Source: Chloroflexota bacterium
GTDB lineage: Bacteria; Chloroflexota; Anaerolineae; Aggregatilineales; Phototrophicaceae
DNA: 64,000 nt
Reading direction: 5' to 3'
Assembly: GCA_028873975.1 (NCBI GenBank)
Contig: JAPPMO010000026.1
Location: 124,001 to 188,000, forward strand
Part shown: positions 51,639 through 60,546 of the stretch, piece by piece
Position numbering within the stretch: the stretch's first letter is position 1
Layout of the letters: every line of letters begins with the position of its first letter
The notes under the pieces: generated by a model
Told to the model about the DNA's origin: nothing
Databases searched by the model: none
The model's input: the letters and a program-made list of their open reading frames with translations, nothing else
Made by a program: the position numbers and the translations under genes

Positions 51639-52370
51639 ATGGGAAAACTACAAAACAAGACGATCATCGTCACCGGCGCCAGCAGCGGATTTGGCGAAGC
51701 GATCGCCATTGCTTGCGCGGCAGAAGGCGCCAAGGTCAGCCTGGTCGCGCGGCGCGCCGAAGTATTGGAAAAAGTCGCCGCGGCGGCGCGCGTGAATGCT
51801 GGAGGCGAAGCCCTGGTCTGCCCGGCCGACGTCAGCGACGACGCCCAAATCCATGCCGCAGTCGAGCGGACGCGAGCGGCTTTCGGCGCGATTGATGTGC
51901 TGGTCAACAACGCCGGAACCAACATTCCGCAGCGTTCTATCACAGATACCTCGGCGGCGCAGTATCGCGAACTAATGGAAATCAACTTGACCAGCGCCTA
52001 CGTCTTCACCAGAGCGGTTTTGCCGGAAATGAAAGCGCGCGGCGATGGGCTTATCATCAATATCGCGTCGCGGGCGGGCATGTTCCCCAGCATCGGCGCC
52101 GGCGTCGCCTACAGCACCAGCAAGATTGGCATGGAAGCGCTCAACGCGGTCACGAACGAAGAAGGCAACGCCCGCGGCGTGCGCGCCTGCCTCTTCAATC
52201 CTGGCGCGGGCAACACGCCCATCATTGACCGGCGGCCCCTCAAGTTCAGCCAGGAGCAAAAGATGAAAATGATCCAGCCGGAGGATATCGCGGCCACCGT
52301 AGTTTTCATCGCCGGTTTGCCGCCGCGCGTCAACATCGACCTGGTATCCATGTTGCCGACCCAGAGTTGA
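51639..52370 (+). CDS. Short-chain dehydrogenase/reductase (classical SDR)
   Basis: 243 residues from the ATG at 51639 (AGGAG 7 or so bases upstream); the frame before it lies inside the preceding gene. TGASSGFGEAIA (coenzyme), NNAGT, NIASRAG (Ser region) and YSTSK (catalytic Tyr and Lys) are complete. In oxidative L-fucose catabolism an SDR oxidises 2-keto-3-deoxy-L-fuconate, a possible role here. It ends with TGA directly followed by the next ATG. Confidence 0.93.
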   Translation: MGKLQNKTIIVTGASSGFGEAIAIACAAEGAKVSLVARRAEVLEKVAAAARVNAGGEALVCPADVSDDAQIHAAVERTRAAFGAIDVLVNNAGTNIPQRSITDTSAAQYRELMEINLTSAYVFTRAVLPEMKARGDGLIINIASRAGMFPSIGAGVAYSTSKIGMEALNAVTNEEGNARGVRACLFNPGAGNTPIIDRRPLKFSQEQKMKMIQPEDIAATVVFIAGLPPRVNIDLVSMLPTQS

Positions 52371-53180
52371 ATGAGACGCGCGTTGAATGAATTAGCCATC
52401 TTCACCAAACCCTGGAAGAACCTGCCCCTGCCTGAACTGGCGGCGCATATCAAGTCCCTGGGCTTCGACCTGATCGAATTGCCGGTGCGGCCGGGCTTCC
52501 AGGTCGAGCCGGAAACAATTGAGCGCGACCTGCCGGCGGCGGTCAAACTGCTCGCCGAACATGGCATCCGCGTCTTGAATGTGACGGCAGCCCTGCCCTT
52601 TGATGACGAGCGGCTTTACAGCGCCTGCGCCGCTGCCGGCATCAAGATGAACCGCGTCATGTTCTGGCAAAATGATATGGATTACTGGACCGCCGAAGCG
52701 CAAGCGCGTCGACGCCTGGATTCCGCCCTGCCCTTCTGCGAGCGATACGATGTACGGATCGGCGTGCAGAACCACAGCGGCAAGTTCGTCCCGGTCAACG
52801 AGATGGGCGCCTACCATCTGCTCAAGAATTACGACCCGCGTTATGTAGCCGCCGTTTGGGACCCGGCGCATAACGCCCTCGAGGGGATGGATAGCGACGC
52901 CGCCCTGGACATCCTGGCGCCCTACCTGTGCGTGGTGAACCTCAAAAACGCCTACTGGAGGCGTGTGACCGGTCCCGAAGCCGCAGCCGCCGAGTGGAAG
53001 ATCTACTGGACGTCTGGGGCACAGGGGCGCGCTTCCTGGTCCCGCGTGATCGCGAAGCTGAAAGCGATTGACTATCAAGGACCGATCTGTTTCTCGGCGG
53101 AATACAGCGACGAGGAACGGGTTGACGAGTTGATCGTCCGGGACCTGGCTTTTGCGCGCAGATTATGGGCGGAGCAATAG
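52371..53180 (+). CDS. Sugar phosphate isomerase/epimerase-type TIM barrel
   Basis: 269 residues of an AP_endonuc_2-like barrel: ELAAHIKSLGFDLIELPVRPG, ILNVTAALPF-like VLNVTAALPF, VRIGVQNHSGKFV, AVWDPAHNALEGMD and the late CFSAEYSDE carry Glu/Asp/His residues that bind the metal. Members isomerise or epimerise sugars (hydroxypyruvate, L-xylulose, inosose). It starts at the base after the SDR stop, last gene of the operon, and is convergent (9 bases apart) with a permease gene. Confidence 0.88.
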   Translation: MRRALNELAIFTKPWKNLPLPELAAHIKSLGFDLIELPVRPGFQVEPETIERDLPAAVKLLAEHGIRVLNVTAALPFDDERLYSACAAAGIKMNRVMFWQNDMDYWTAEAQARRRLDSALPFCERYDVRIGVQNHSGKFVPVNEMGAYHLLKNYDPRYVAAVWDPAHNALEGMDSDAALDILAPYLCVVNLKNAYWRRVTGPEAAAAEWKIYWTSGAQGRASWSRVIAKLKAIDYQGPICFSAEYSDEERVDELIVRDLAFARRLWAEQ

Positions 53181-53189
53181 CTGCGCGCT

Positions 53190-54071
53190 TCAGCCTTTGA
53201 TGCCCGACGTGGCAATGCTCTCGATGAATGCCCGCTGCAGCGCCAAATAGAATATCAGAACCGGAATCGTCACCAGGGTCAGATAAGCCATTATCTCACC
53301 CCAGTATGTGTATCGCTGAAAGAAGTATTGCAAGCCGACCATGATCGGCCGCAGCTCCTCCGTGCGGACGGTCATCAGGGGCCAGATATAGGCGTTCCAC
53401 ATCAGGAGGAATTTCAGGATGGCGACGGTCGCCAGAATAGGACCGGAAATTGGCATGACAATGCGCGTGAATATCTGCCAAATGCTGGCGCCATCGATCC
53501 GCGCCGCCTCAACCAGTTCGTCGGGCAGATCACGGAAATACTGATAGAAGAGGAAGATGCCCAGCGAATCGGCGATGAAGGGAATGATCTGCACATGGTA
53601 AGTGTTGAGCCAGCCGATTTCGATGCCTTCGGGCCCGATCCAGGGCAGGTTGTTGACGACCAGCAGCAAGGGTATGACGAGCACCTCGAAGGGTACGATA
53701 AACGTGGCAATGATGAATGTCAGCATGAGCTTTTTCCCGCGCCACCTGAGGAAGGCAAAGGAAAAAGCCGCCATCGAATTGAGCAGGATGCTGGCCAGCA
53801 CCGCCGCGACCGTGGTGAAGATGGAATTGAAGGCGAATTGAATCACCGGTACGCGCTCGACAGCGAAGGCGTAATTGTTGAGGGAAATATCGCCATAGGG
53901 CACAAAAGCCAGCAGCGAGCCGGAGTCGCGCAGCAATTGCAGATCCGGCTTCAAGGACGAGACGACCATGAAGACAATCGGGAAAATGAAGATGGCCGAA
54001 ATCAGGATTAACAGCGTGTAGCGCAAGCTGATGACCAGGCGATGTCGCGTTTCCCAAGACATGGTCGTCAT
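53190..54071 (-). CDS. Sugar ABC transporter permease (MalG type)
   Basis: 293 residues, six membrane segments; VVSSLKPDLQLLRDSGSLL after the first, ELVEAARIDGASIWQIFTRIVMP as EAA loop, FIESIATSGIKG at the end. Its ATG overlaps the stop of the MalF-type gene as ATGA, so the two permeases are coupled. Confidence 0.94.
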   Translation of the reverse strand: MTTMSWETRHRLVISLRYTLLILISAIFIFPIVFMVVSSLKPDLQLLRDSGSLLAFVPYGDISLNNYAFAVERVPVIQFAFNSIFTTVAAVLASILLNSMAAFSFAFLRWRGKKLMLTFIIATFIVPFEVLVIPLLLVVNNLPWIGPEGIEIGWLNTYHVQIIPFIADSLGIFLFYQYFRDLPDELVEAARIDGASIWQIFTRIVMPISGPILATVAILKFLLMWNAYIWPLMTVRTEELRPIMVGLQYFFQRYTYWGEIMAYLTLVTIPVLIFYLALQRAFIESIATSGIKG

Positions 54072-55213
54072 GAGGTGTCCCGATCGCGCGTCAGGTAGCG
54101 ATTAACGATGGTAATGGCGAGCACCACGAAGAAGAGCACCACCGAGATGGCTGAACCTTCGGCGATATCTTGCTTGTCATAACCACGCTGTACCGCTTGA
54201 TAGACGACGCTCTGCGTGGCGTCCAGCGGACCGCCGCGCGTCATGACATCCACCTGCACGAACAAACCCATAGCCTGGATAACGATGACGATTAGGATCA
54301 GGACGGCCGTGTTGCGCAGCCCGGGCCAGGTGACATAGCGGAATTTTTGCCAGGCGCCGGCGCCGTCCAGCCCCGCCGCTTCGTACAAGCTGACGGGAAT
54401 CGTTTGCAATCCCGCCAGCCAAATGACCATGTGGAAGCCAACAGCTTGCCAAGCCGACATGGCGATCATCGCCGGCATGGCGGAATAGGGATTGCCCAGC
54501 CAATCGACCGGCTGGAAACTGCCAAAACTAGCTATGCCCAGCAATGTGTTGAGCAAGCCGTTTTCACCATCGTAAATGAAACGCCATAGCAGCGATACCA
54601 CCACCATCGACACCACCACGGGCGCGAAGTAAATGGCGCGGAACACATTGATGAAAGGCAATGATTGGTTTAGCAAGAGTGCCAGCAAGAGCGCCAGCCC
54701 GCCCTGCAAGGGCGCGATCACCCCGGCGAATATCAGCGTATTGATCAAGGCGCGCAGGAAGACAACATCCGCAGCCAGGATCACTGTGCGGTTCTCGCCC
54801 GCTTGCCAGGACGTGAATTCGCGCAAGCCGTTCAATTCCGGGTAATCCGGGTTCTTTCGCGTGAATGTCCGTAGTCGAGGATAAGCGATACTGCCGTCAT
54901 CGTCATAGACAATGAAGCCGCTGTCGTCGCGCTCCGGCTCCAGCGTGAAGACACGAACGGTCAAGAGCCGCTCGAAGTTGCGCATGCCCACCCATTCAGT
55001 CGGGTTTGGAGAAACCAGCCTCTGGTTGGTGAAGGACATGACAAAAGCCATTAAGAAGGGGATGACCAGGAATATGGTCAGGACGAGCAGAGCGGGGAAA
55101 GCCATCAGCCAGCCAGCAATAGCCTCGTTGCGCTGGTACAGCGGCGCGTCCTTTGGTATGAGCAAACGCACCCAAAGCGGCGCGTTCTTCCTCGTTTCCG
55201 ATGCGCTAATCAT
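54068..55213 (-). CDS. Sugar ABC transporter permease (MalF type) with enlarged external loop
   Basis: 381 residues from the ATG at 55213; a TTG at 55234 also opens the frame. Six membrane segments with the EAA loop SLYEAAGLDGAGAWQKFRYVTWP. Between the first and second segments lies an extra region of about 70 polar residues (RDDSGFIVYDDDGSIAYPRL and following) not present in the other two MalF-type permeases here (about 300-320 residues). This recalls the periplasmic P2 loop of E. coli MalF, which contacts the binding protein. It lies 97 bases or more after the binding-protein gene. Confidence 0.92.
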   Translation of the reverse strand: MISASETRKNAPLWVRLLIPKDAPLYQRNEAIAGWLMAFPALLVLTIFLVIPFLMAFVMSFTNQRLVSPNPTEWVGMRNFERLLTVRVFTLEPERDDSGFIVYDDDGSIAYPRLRTFTRKNPDYPELNGLREFTSWQAGENRTVILAADVVFLRALINTLIFAGVIAPLQGGLALLLALLLNQSLPFINVFRAIYFAPVVVSMVVVSLLWRFIYDGENGLLNTLLGIASFGSFQPVDWLGNPYSAMPAMIAMSAWQAVGFHMVIWLAGLQTIPVSLYEAAGLDGAGAWQKFRYVTWPGLRNTAVLILIVIVIQAMGLFVQVDVMTRGGPLDATQSVVYQAVQRGYDKQDIAEGSAISVVLFFVVLAITIVNRYLTRDRDTS

Positions 55214-55282
55214 GAGGCTGCCCAAAGGGACCAATTCGTATCGAGCGTGGCTCTTTTCGTAATCTCAAATCAATCATTATTT

Positions 55283-55310
55283 GCAGGGACGGGCCAAGGC
55301 TCGCCCCTGC
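55283..55310. repeat. Palindrome between binding-protein and permease genes
   Basis: GCAGGGACGGGCC-AAG-GCTCGCCCCTGC, an imperfect hairpin of the GGGGCG family. As at 31521-31651 it sits right after a binding-protein gene and before its permease, where it could stabilise the upstream message or attenuate the downstream one. Confidence 0.6.
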
Positions 55311-55331
55311 AGTTCTTTTGTGTTGCGCCAA

Positions 55332-56597
55332 CTACATGTCGAAGCCGTAGCCCATGTTGTCTTCGATGTCGGCATCGATTTCATCAACGGCCGCGTCCAG
55401 CGTATCCTGTACGTCAGCGCCATTGGCGATGTCCGCCAGGGCTTTCTCGAAAATCAGCGCCAGGGTGGCATAACCCGGCGTGACCGGGCGAATCAAAGCC
55501 TGCTGGTTGCTCAGCTCATAGAAAACTTCCAGCGGACCGCCAGCCGAATAGTTTTCGCTCATCGCGGCGGCATTTGGCGTCGCCGGCGCCAAACCGGTGG
55601 CATCGCTGAAAGCCGTCAACCACTCGTCCTGGATGGCAAATTCAATAAACTGGCTCACGCCTTCCGGATGTTCCGTAGTCGAGGACGCGCCCAACTGCCA
55701 GGAGGCGGCGCCGATGATGTTGCCGTGCCCAAAATCGGGGGCAGGCAGGAAGATCAGGTCTTCACCAACTTCTCCCAGCGTGGAAACGCCAGCCCAGTTT
55801 CCCATCCACTGCAAGGCGTACCTGCCATCGATGAAACCGGTCTCGCGATCACCGGTATCCTGCGACGTGCCAGGCGCCAGCCCCCGCTCGAAGAGACTCT
55901 GCCACCATTCGCCAAAGGCCACGGCTTCTTCACCATTCAACACGCCTTCCGCGGTCGTGTAGGTTTCGCGGTCGATCATGTCGCCGCCAAAGCTCTGCAG
56001 GAAGGGCGAGAAGGCGTAGGGATACCATTCGCCAGTCCAAGCCATGCCCAGATCCAGGACATATTCAAAGTCGCCAGTAGCTTGCAGTTGCTCCAGAATG
56101 TCGTCAAATTCTTCGCCGGTCCAGGGTTCGTCCAAGGTCGGGATGCGAATGTCATTGGCTTCCAAGACCGAGCGGCGGGCGTAAATCGATACCGCCGCGT
56201 CCCACAAGCCGACCGCATAGAGTTCGCCATTCCATTCACCGATGGGACCAGGCAGGAAGTTATCCAGCGCGCCTTCCGACAACTGCAATGGCGCCATCCA
56301 GCCAGCCCAAGCCCAGCCCGGCATGACGGGACCATCCACATCAATGATGTCCGGCAGTTCTCCGGCGGCGGCCGCAGCAACGATGGATGAGTTGTAAGAC
56401 TCCTGCGGGAAAGCCTCCAAGACAACCGTGTATTCCGATTGCGACGTGTTGAAGGCTTCAATGAGGTCTATAAACACCTGATGCTCGGCCGCCCAGGCGC
56501 CGCCATGGTACCACATGCTGAGCTCGGTCTGCGCGCTTGCCATACCGCTGAATGCGATCAGCAGAATGGCTATCAAAATCATGCGTCTCATGTTCAT
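55332..56597 (-). CDS. Sugar ABC transporter substrate-binding protein (second system)
   Basis: 421 residues with a Sec signal peptide (MNMRRMILIAILLIAFSGMASA). Type 1 extracellular binding domain: ELSMWYHGGAWAAEHQVFIDLIEAFN, AAAAAGELPDIIDVDGPV, EEFDDILEQLQ. No lipobox Cys. AAGGAG lies 7 bases before the start. A promoter and a LacI-like half-site lie upstream, and a terminator separates it from the other binding-protein gene, so it heads its own operon with two permeases. Confidence 0.93.
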   Translation of the reverse strand: MNMRRMILIAILLIAFSGMASAQTELSMWYHGGAWAAEHQVFIDLIEAFNTSQSEYTVVLEAFPQESYNSSIVAAAAAGELPDIIDVDGPVMPGWAWAGWMAPLQLSEGALDNFLPGPIGEWNGELYAVGLWDAAVSIYARRSVLEANDIRIPTLDEPWTGEEFDDILEQLQATGDFEYVLDLGMAWTGEWYPYAFSPFLQSFGGDMIDRETYTTAEGVLNGEEAVAFGEWWQSLFERGLAPGTSQDTGDRETGFIDGRYALQWMGNWAGVSTLGEVGEDLIFLPAPDFGHGNIIGAASWQLGASSTTEHPEGVSQFIEFAIQDEWLTAFSDATGLAPATPNAAAMSENYSAGGPLEVFYELSNQQALIRPVTPGYATLALIFEKALADIANGADVQDTLDAAVDEIDADIEDNMGYGFDM

Positions 56598-56684
56598 AAC
56601 TTTACTCCTTGTGAATAAATTGGATTAGATTCAGCAATAGCCGCTGTCCAAGAGTACGGCCACACGCGTTTCAGCAGTGGGAAC

Positions 56685-56743
56685 AAGCGTTTGCGCGGCT
56701 GAAAAAGTCGCGCAGGTATATTAGCACGATATAGATTAGGCAA
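56685..56743 (-). promoter_or_regulatory. Candidate promoter and operator of the second transporter operon
   Basis: Minus strand TTGCCT (56738-56743), 17 bases, TATACC (56715-56720). Downstream, AGCCGCGCAAACGCTTG (about 56685-56701) shares AGCCGCGCAA with the site before the dehydrogenase operon. The match is shorter than among the other sites. Confidence 0.45.
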
Positions 56744-56766
56744 AAAGCGCTAATTCTCAACTGGCG

Positions 56767-56811
56767 GAAAAAACAGGCGGCGGCGAGCCCGGGACCCGCC
56801 GCCGCGCCTGC
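56767..56811 (-). terminator. Intrinsic terminator after binding-protein gene
   Basis: On the minus strand AGGCGCGGCGGCGGG pairs with a GC-rich arm ending CCGCCGCCT, followed by GTTTTTTCC. Strong stem plus six T: ends the operon that starts at 60108. Confidence 0.85.
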
Positions 56812-56835
56812 GTGAACGAATTGCGACTGCGCGAG

Positions 56836-58182
56836 CTAGCCGCCCAACAACTCGTTGGTCTGATCATGCGCGCGCTGCACCACGACCGACGCATCCCGTT
56901 CCTCGCCCGTCCAGAGCAAGTCCATATTGGCCACCCAGACCGATGTCTCCCATTCCAGGTATTTCGGATGGTAGGCCGGGTGCACGCCATCGCGCGCGCC
57001 TATGACCGAGAATACCTCGTGGTAGGCGTCGGCGTAGGGCGCGTCATCGGGCGCCGCGCAATTATGAAACTCGGACTGGCTGGTCAATGCCGCGCCCATA
57101 GCGGCCGTGCGGCAGAGGTGAGCGGGGTTGGCCAGCGTGAAGCGGATCAACTCGTATGACAGATCGGGCTGCGCGGCCGAAGCCGGGACCGAAAAGGCGG
57201 AGCCGCCGATGAAGTTGTAGCGCCCGGCCGGACCGGTCGGCGTTGGCACGACGGTCCAGTTGAAGGAATCGCCTACCAGTTCCCACATGCGGGCGGCGGC
57301 GTCGTTCAGCGCATAGTGCATCGCGACATTGCCGTTAGCGAAGAGGAACTCGGTCGTGAAGCCGGTGGCGGCGACGGATTCAGCCGTCGGGTGCGCGCCC
57401 GAATCCCAGAGCAGGTCGACCAGCCATTGCAGCGCCGCGACAGTTTCCGGCGAATTCATCATAGACGCGGTGTTCTCTTCGTTGAACAGCTCGCCGCCGA
57501 AGCTCTTGATGATCCAGTAGGCGCCGCCGGCGCCGCGGCCGACGCTGACCATGTTGCTGATGCCCCAGATGTCAGTATCGCCATCGCCGTCGGTATCCTG
57601 CGTTAGCGCGTTGGCCAATTCCGTAAACTCTTCGAAGGTCGTGTGCTCGCCGGGCGGTTCGACGCCGGCCGCTTCAAAGAGATCGAGGTTGATGTAGAGC
57701 CCGCCGGGCGCCAGGTCATAGGGGATGGCGTACTGGCTGCCCTGGTAATTGAAGGCATCCACCTGCGAGGCGACGAAGCTCTCGGGCCAGCCGGGGATCG
57801 GGCAGGCTTCCAGGTAACTGTCGAGGTTCAGCGCCCAGCCATTGGCGGCGAAGGTATCGTTGCGGGTATCGTGCATCCAAGCCATGTCGATCTCGGCGCC
57901 GCCAGCCAACTGCGCCGGCAAGGTCGTCCAGTAATCCGTCCAGGAGACGCCCGTGTTGAGTATCTGTTCGACATTGGGATAGTATTCGCCGAAGAATTCG
58001 TCGAAGGCGAGCAAGAACTTGTCGACCTCGCCGGGTCCTTCCCAGCCGGTGATGGTGATGGCGCCGGACATATCGCCATCTACAGTGCCGCATGTCCAGT
58101 CGGTCATGTCCTGCGCCGAGCCCGCGAAAGCAAAGCTGAACAGCGCCATGACTGAAACGATCAGAGCGATTTTGCGAATCAT
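56836..58182 (-). CDS. Sugar ABC transporter substrate-binding protein (third system)
   Basis: 448 residues with a Sec signal peptide (MIRKIALIVSVMALFSFAFAGSA). ITITGWEGPGEVDKFLLAFDEFF, AGGAEIDMAWMHDTRNDTFA, YAIPYDLAPGGLYINLDLFEAAGVEPPGEHTTFEEF match family 1 solute-binding proteins; DTDGDGDTD may be a calcium-binding loop. No lipobox Cys. Last gene of the operon permease-permease-binding protein, an unusual order, and followed by a strong terminator. Confidence 0.93.
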   Translation of the reverse strand: MIRKIALIVSVMALFSFAFAGSAQDMTDWTCGTVDGDMSGAITITGWEGPGEVDKFLLAFDEFFGEYYPNVEQILNTGVSWTDYWTTLPAQLAGGAEIDMAWMHDTRNDTFAANGWALNLDSYLEACPIPGWPESFVASQVDAFNYQGSQYAIPYDLAPGGLYINLDLFEAAGVEPPGEHTTFEEFTELANALTQDTDGDGDTDIWGISNMVSVGRGAGGAYWIIKSFGGELFNEENTASMMNSPETVAALQWLVDLLWDSGAHPTAESVAATGFTTEFLFANGNVAMHYALNDAAARMWELVGDSFNWTVVPTPTGPAGRYNFIGGSAFSVPASAAQPDLSYELIRFTLANPAHLCRTAAMGAALTSQSEFHNCAAPDDAPYADAYHEVFSVIGARDGVHPAYHPKYLEWETSVWVANMDLLWTGEERDASVVVQRAHDQTNELLGG

Positions 58183-58239
58183 GGGTACATCCTTTCATAA
58201 TTGAAAATGCGATTCCGAATAGAAGAATTTGTTGGTTGC

Positions 58240-59118
58240 CTAGCCACCTCCTTTGATGCCGCTCGTTACAATGCCGCGGACATAATACTTTTGTCCGACA
58301 ACAAATGCGATCAAAACCGGGATGACGACAAATGTCGCGGCCGCCATGATCAGATGCCAGGGCGTGCGCATGCCGGACTGATTCTGGAAAGACGCCAGCA
58401 GCAAGGGCAGCGTCTTGACCTTGGGTTTGCCCAGCACGATCAGCGGCCATTGGAAACTGTTCCAGGTGTTGACAAAAGTGAAAATGGCCAGCGTCGCCAG
58501 CGCCGGTTTGGTCAGGGGCAGGATGATCAACCAGTAGGTGCGGAAGAAACCGCAGCCGTCAATACGCGCGGCGTCCTCCAATTCACGCGGAATAGTCACC
58601 ATGAATTGCCGCATCATAAACGTGCCCCAGGGGGTGAAGAGGAAGGGCACGATCACCGCTTGCAAGGTGCTGATCCAATTGAAGTAGCGCATCTGCACAT
58701 ACAGAGGAATCAACAGGACGGTGAAGGGCACCATCATCAGCGAAATATAGAGCAGGAAGATCTTGTCGCGCCCGGGGTAACGGAGCCGAGCAAAAGAATA
58801 GCCGGCCAGGCTGGCAGTGAACAATTGGCCCAGCACCACCGCCGCGGCGACGATAGCGCTGTTGAGAAAGCCGGCATCGAAATGCGTCATCGTCCAGGCT
58901 TCGGTGTAGTTCTCGAAGTGCCAGACTTCCGGGATGAATTCCGGCGGGTAGGTGTAAATGCCGCGGATATCTTTGAAGGAATTGGCGACCATCCAGGCGA
59001 AGGGCATGATGAAGATGATGCCCACGACCGCCAACACGACATAGGTGAATAGATCCACCAGGATCTTGACCTGCCGCTGCCCGAATAAACTGCCTTTCAT
59101 CTTTGTCGCGCTCGCCAT
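58240..59118 (-). CDS. Sugar ABC transporter permease (MalG type, third system)
   Basis: 292 residues, six membrane segments; WMVANSFKDIRGIYTYPPEFIPE, EAA loop ELEDAARIDGCGFFRTYWLIILP, end VRGIVTSGIKGGG. It follows the MalF-type gene by 24 bases and precedes the binding-protein gene by 57 bases. Confidence 0.95.
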   Translation of the reverse strand: MASATKMKGSLFGQRQVKILVDLFTYVVLAVVGIIFIMPFAWMVANSFKDIRGIYTYPPEFIPEVWHFENYTEAWTMTHFDAGFLNSAIVAAAVVLGQLFTASLAGYSFARLRYPGRDKIFLLYISLMMVPFTVLLIPLYVQMRYFNWISTLQAVIVPFLFTPWGTFMMRQFMVTIPRELEDAARIDGCGFFRTYWLIILPLTKPALATLAIFTFVNTWNSFQWPLIVLGKPKVKTLPLLLASFQNQSGMRTPWHLIMAAATFVVIPVLIAFVVGQKYYVRGIVTSGIKGGG

Positions 59119-59142
59119 CGCTTTTGCCTGATTACTCCCTGC

Positions 59143-60108
59143 TTACTCGTCTTCGTCAAAGCCGAACACCCAGCGCCGCGCCAGATGCCATTGAATGATA
59201 GTGATGATAAGGATAATAACAAACAAGACCGCCGCCAGCGCCGCGCCGTAACCCATCTTGAAGAAGGTGAAGGCGTTCTGGAAGATGTAGAGCGTTAATG
59301 GCGTCGTCGCGTGGGCGGGACCGCCTTCGGTCAATATGTAGAATTGGTCGAAGGCTTGGAAGGCGCCAATCAGCGAGGTGACGACCACGAAGAAAAACGC
59401 CGGCGAGAGCATGGGCAGCGTCACATAGCGCATACGCTGCCAGCCGCTGGCGCCGTCTATGGAAGCCGCCTCGTAGTACTCTTCCGGGATGCCCTGCAAA
59501 CCGGCCAGCAGAATCAACATGGCGAAACCGATGCCCTGCCAGTTGCTCATGATGATGACGCTGGGCATAGCCCATTTGGTATCGTGAATCCATTTCGGTC
59601 CGTCAATGCCGAGCCATTCGAGAGCATGGTTGATCATGCCGATTTCGGGTTGGTAAATCCAGCGCCAGACTGTCGCCGCTGCCACTGTCAAGGTAATTTG
59701 CGGCAGAAAATAGACGGTGCGAAAAAAGATGATGCCGCGCATTTTGCGATTGAGCGCCAGCGCCAGCCAGAAGGCGATGAAAATGCCAGTGGGCACGGCC
59801 ACGAAGGTATAATAGAAGCTGTTGCCAAGCGACTTCCAGAAAAGCCTGTCATTGACCATGGTATCGAAGTTTTTCAGACCGATGAACTCCGGCGCTTTCG
59901 CCAGGCTCCAGTCCGTGAGCATGATGTAAAAGGCGAAGAGAATCGGGAAGAGCATGAACACCAGGAACCCGATCAGGTTCGGCAAGAGGAATAAATAACC
60001 GGCGATTGATTCTTCTCGCCGCAGCCCGGTGAAGGCGCCCCGGAACTCACGTATTTTCGCCGCCCAAAGCGACTCGCCATCGCGCCTTGCTTTTATCGTC
60101 GCGGCCAC
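59143..60108 (-). CDS. Sugar ABC transporter permease (MalF type, third system)
   Basis: 321 residues, six membrane segments, first at about 40-62 (YLFLLPNLIGFLVFMLFPIL); EAA loop EYYEAASIDGASGWQRMRYVTLP. First gene of the operon; its promoter and LacI-type site lie about 130-190 bases upstream. The 5' leader is thus over 130 bases. Confidence 0.95.
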   Translation of the reverse strand: MAATIKARRDGESLWAAKIREFRGAFTGLRREESIAGYLFLLPNLIGFLVFMLFPILFAFYIMLTDWSLAKAPEFIGLKNFDTMVNDRLFWKSLGNSFYYTFVAVPTGIFIAFWLALALNRKMRGIIFFRTVYFLPQITLTVAAATVWRWIYQPEIGMINHALEWLGIDGPKWIHDTKWAMPSVIIMSNWQGIGFAMLILLAGLQGIPEEYYEAASIDGASGWQRMRYVTLPMLSPAFFFVVVTSLIGAFQAFDQFYILTEGGPAHATTPLTLYIFQNAFTFFKMGYGAALAAVLFVIILIITIIQWHLARRWVFGFDEDE

Positions 60109-60240
60109 CTAGTCGCCTCCCGCGACATCATTATGCGGGGTTGTCGCAATGATCCTGTTCGCCAAAATCAATGACGGTGGTGCAATAATCATTCGTAGGA
60201 CCGTCAACTATTCACCTGCAATTCAGCCGTTACAACCATA

Positions 60241-60294
60241 AAACCGATTGCGCAACCGATACAATAATCTAACATGCGGATTTTGCTCTGTCAA
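60241..60294 (-). promoter_or_regulatory. Promoter and LacI-type operator of the third transporter operon
   Basis: Minus strand TTGACA (60289-60294), 17 bases, TAGATT (60266-60271), then ATCGGTTGCGCAATCGGTTT (60241-60260), a palindrome around TTGCGCAA that overlaps the expected start of transcription. Both halves recur at LacI 2 (ATCGGTTRCGCAA) and at the dehydrogenase operon (GCGCAATCGGTTT). Confidence 0.75.
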
Positions 60295-60385
60295 ACCGCG
60301 CGCTCCTGGCTAATGTATCATTTTCGGTTGAAATACTTTTACCCAGTTCACAGCATGGGATCACAAACCAAAATACCAACGATCT

Positions 60386-60462
60386 GGTAGGGGCGAGTCG
60401 GCGAGTCGCCCGATTCTCATTCAGTTTCTACACGTCGGGCGTTTCAGCGAAACGCCCCTACC
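60386..60462. repeat. Composite GGGGCG palindrome
   Basis: GGTAGGGGCG at the left pairs with CGCCCCTACC at the right, and each half is itself a hairpin (GGGCGAGTCGGCGAGTCGCCC; GGGCGTTTCAGCGAAACGCCC). Same family as the hairpins at 22561, 31523 and within elements A2/A3. It lies in the 438-bp gap between the divergent-looking transporter promoter and the next gene's end; nothing else is seen in that gap. Confidence 0.65.
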
Positions 60463-60546
60463 GGCTGTCAGGTGGTTGTCGATGCGCGTCGGCGCGGTTA
60501 ATCGCCCCCCGCCACTCTAGCCGCGGCCCCTCCATCAGCGCTCGCT

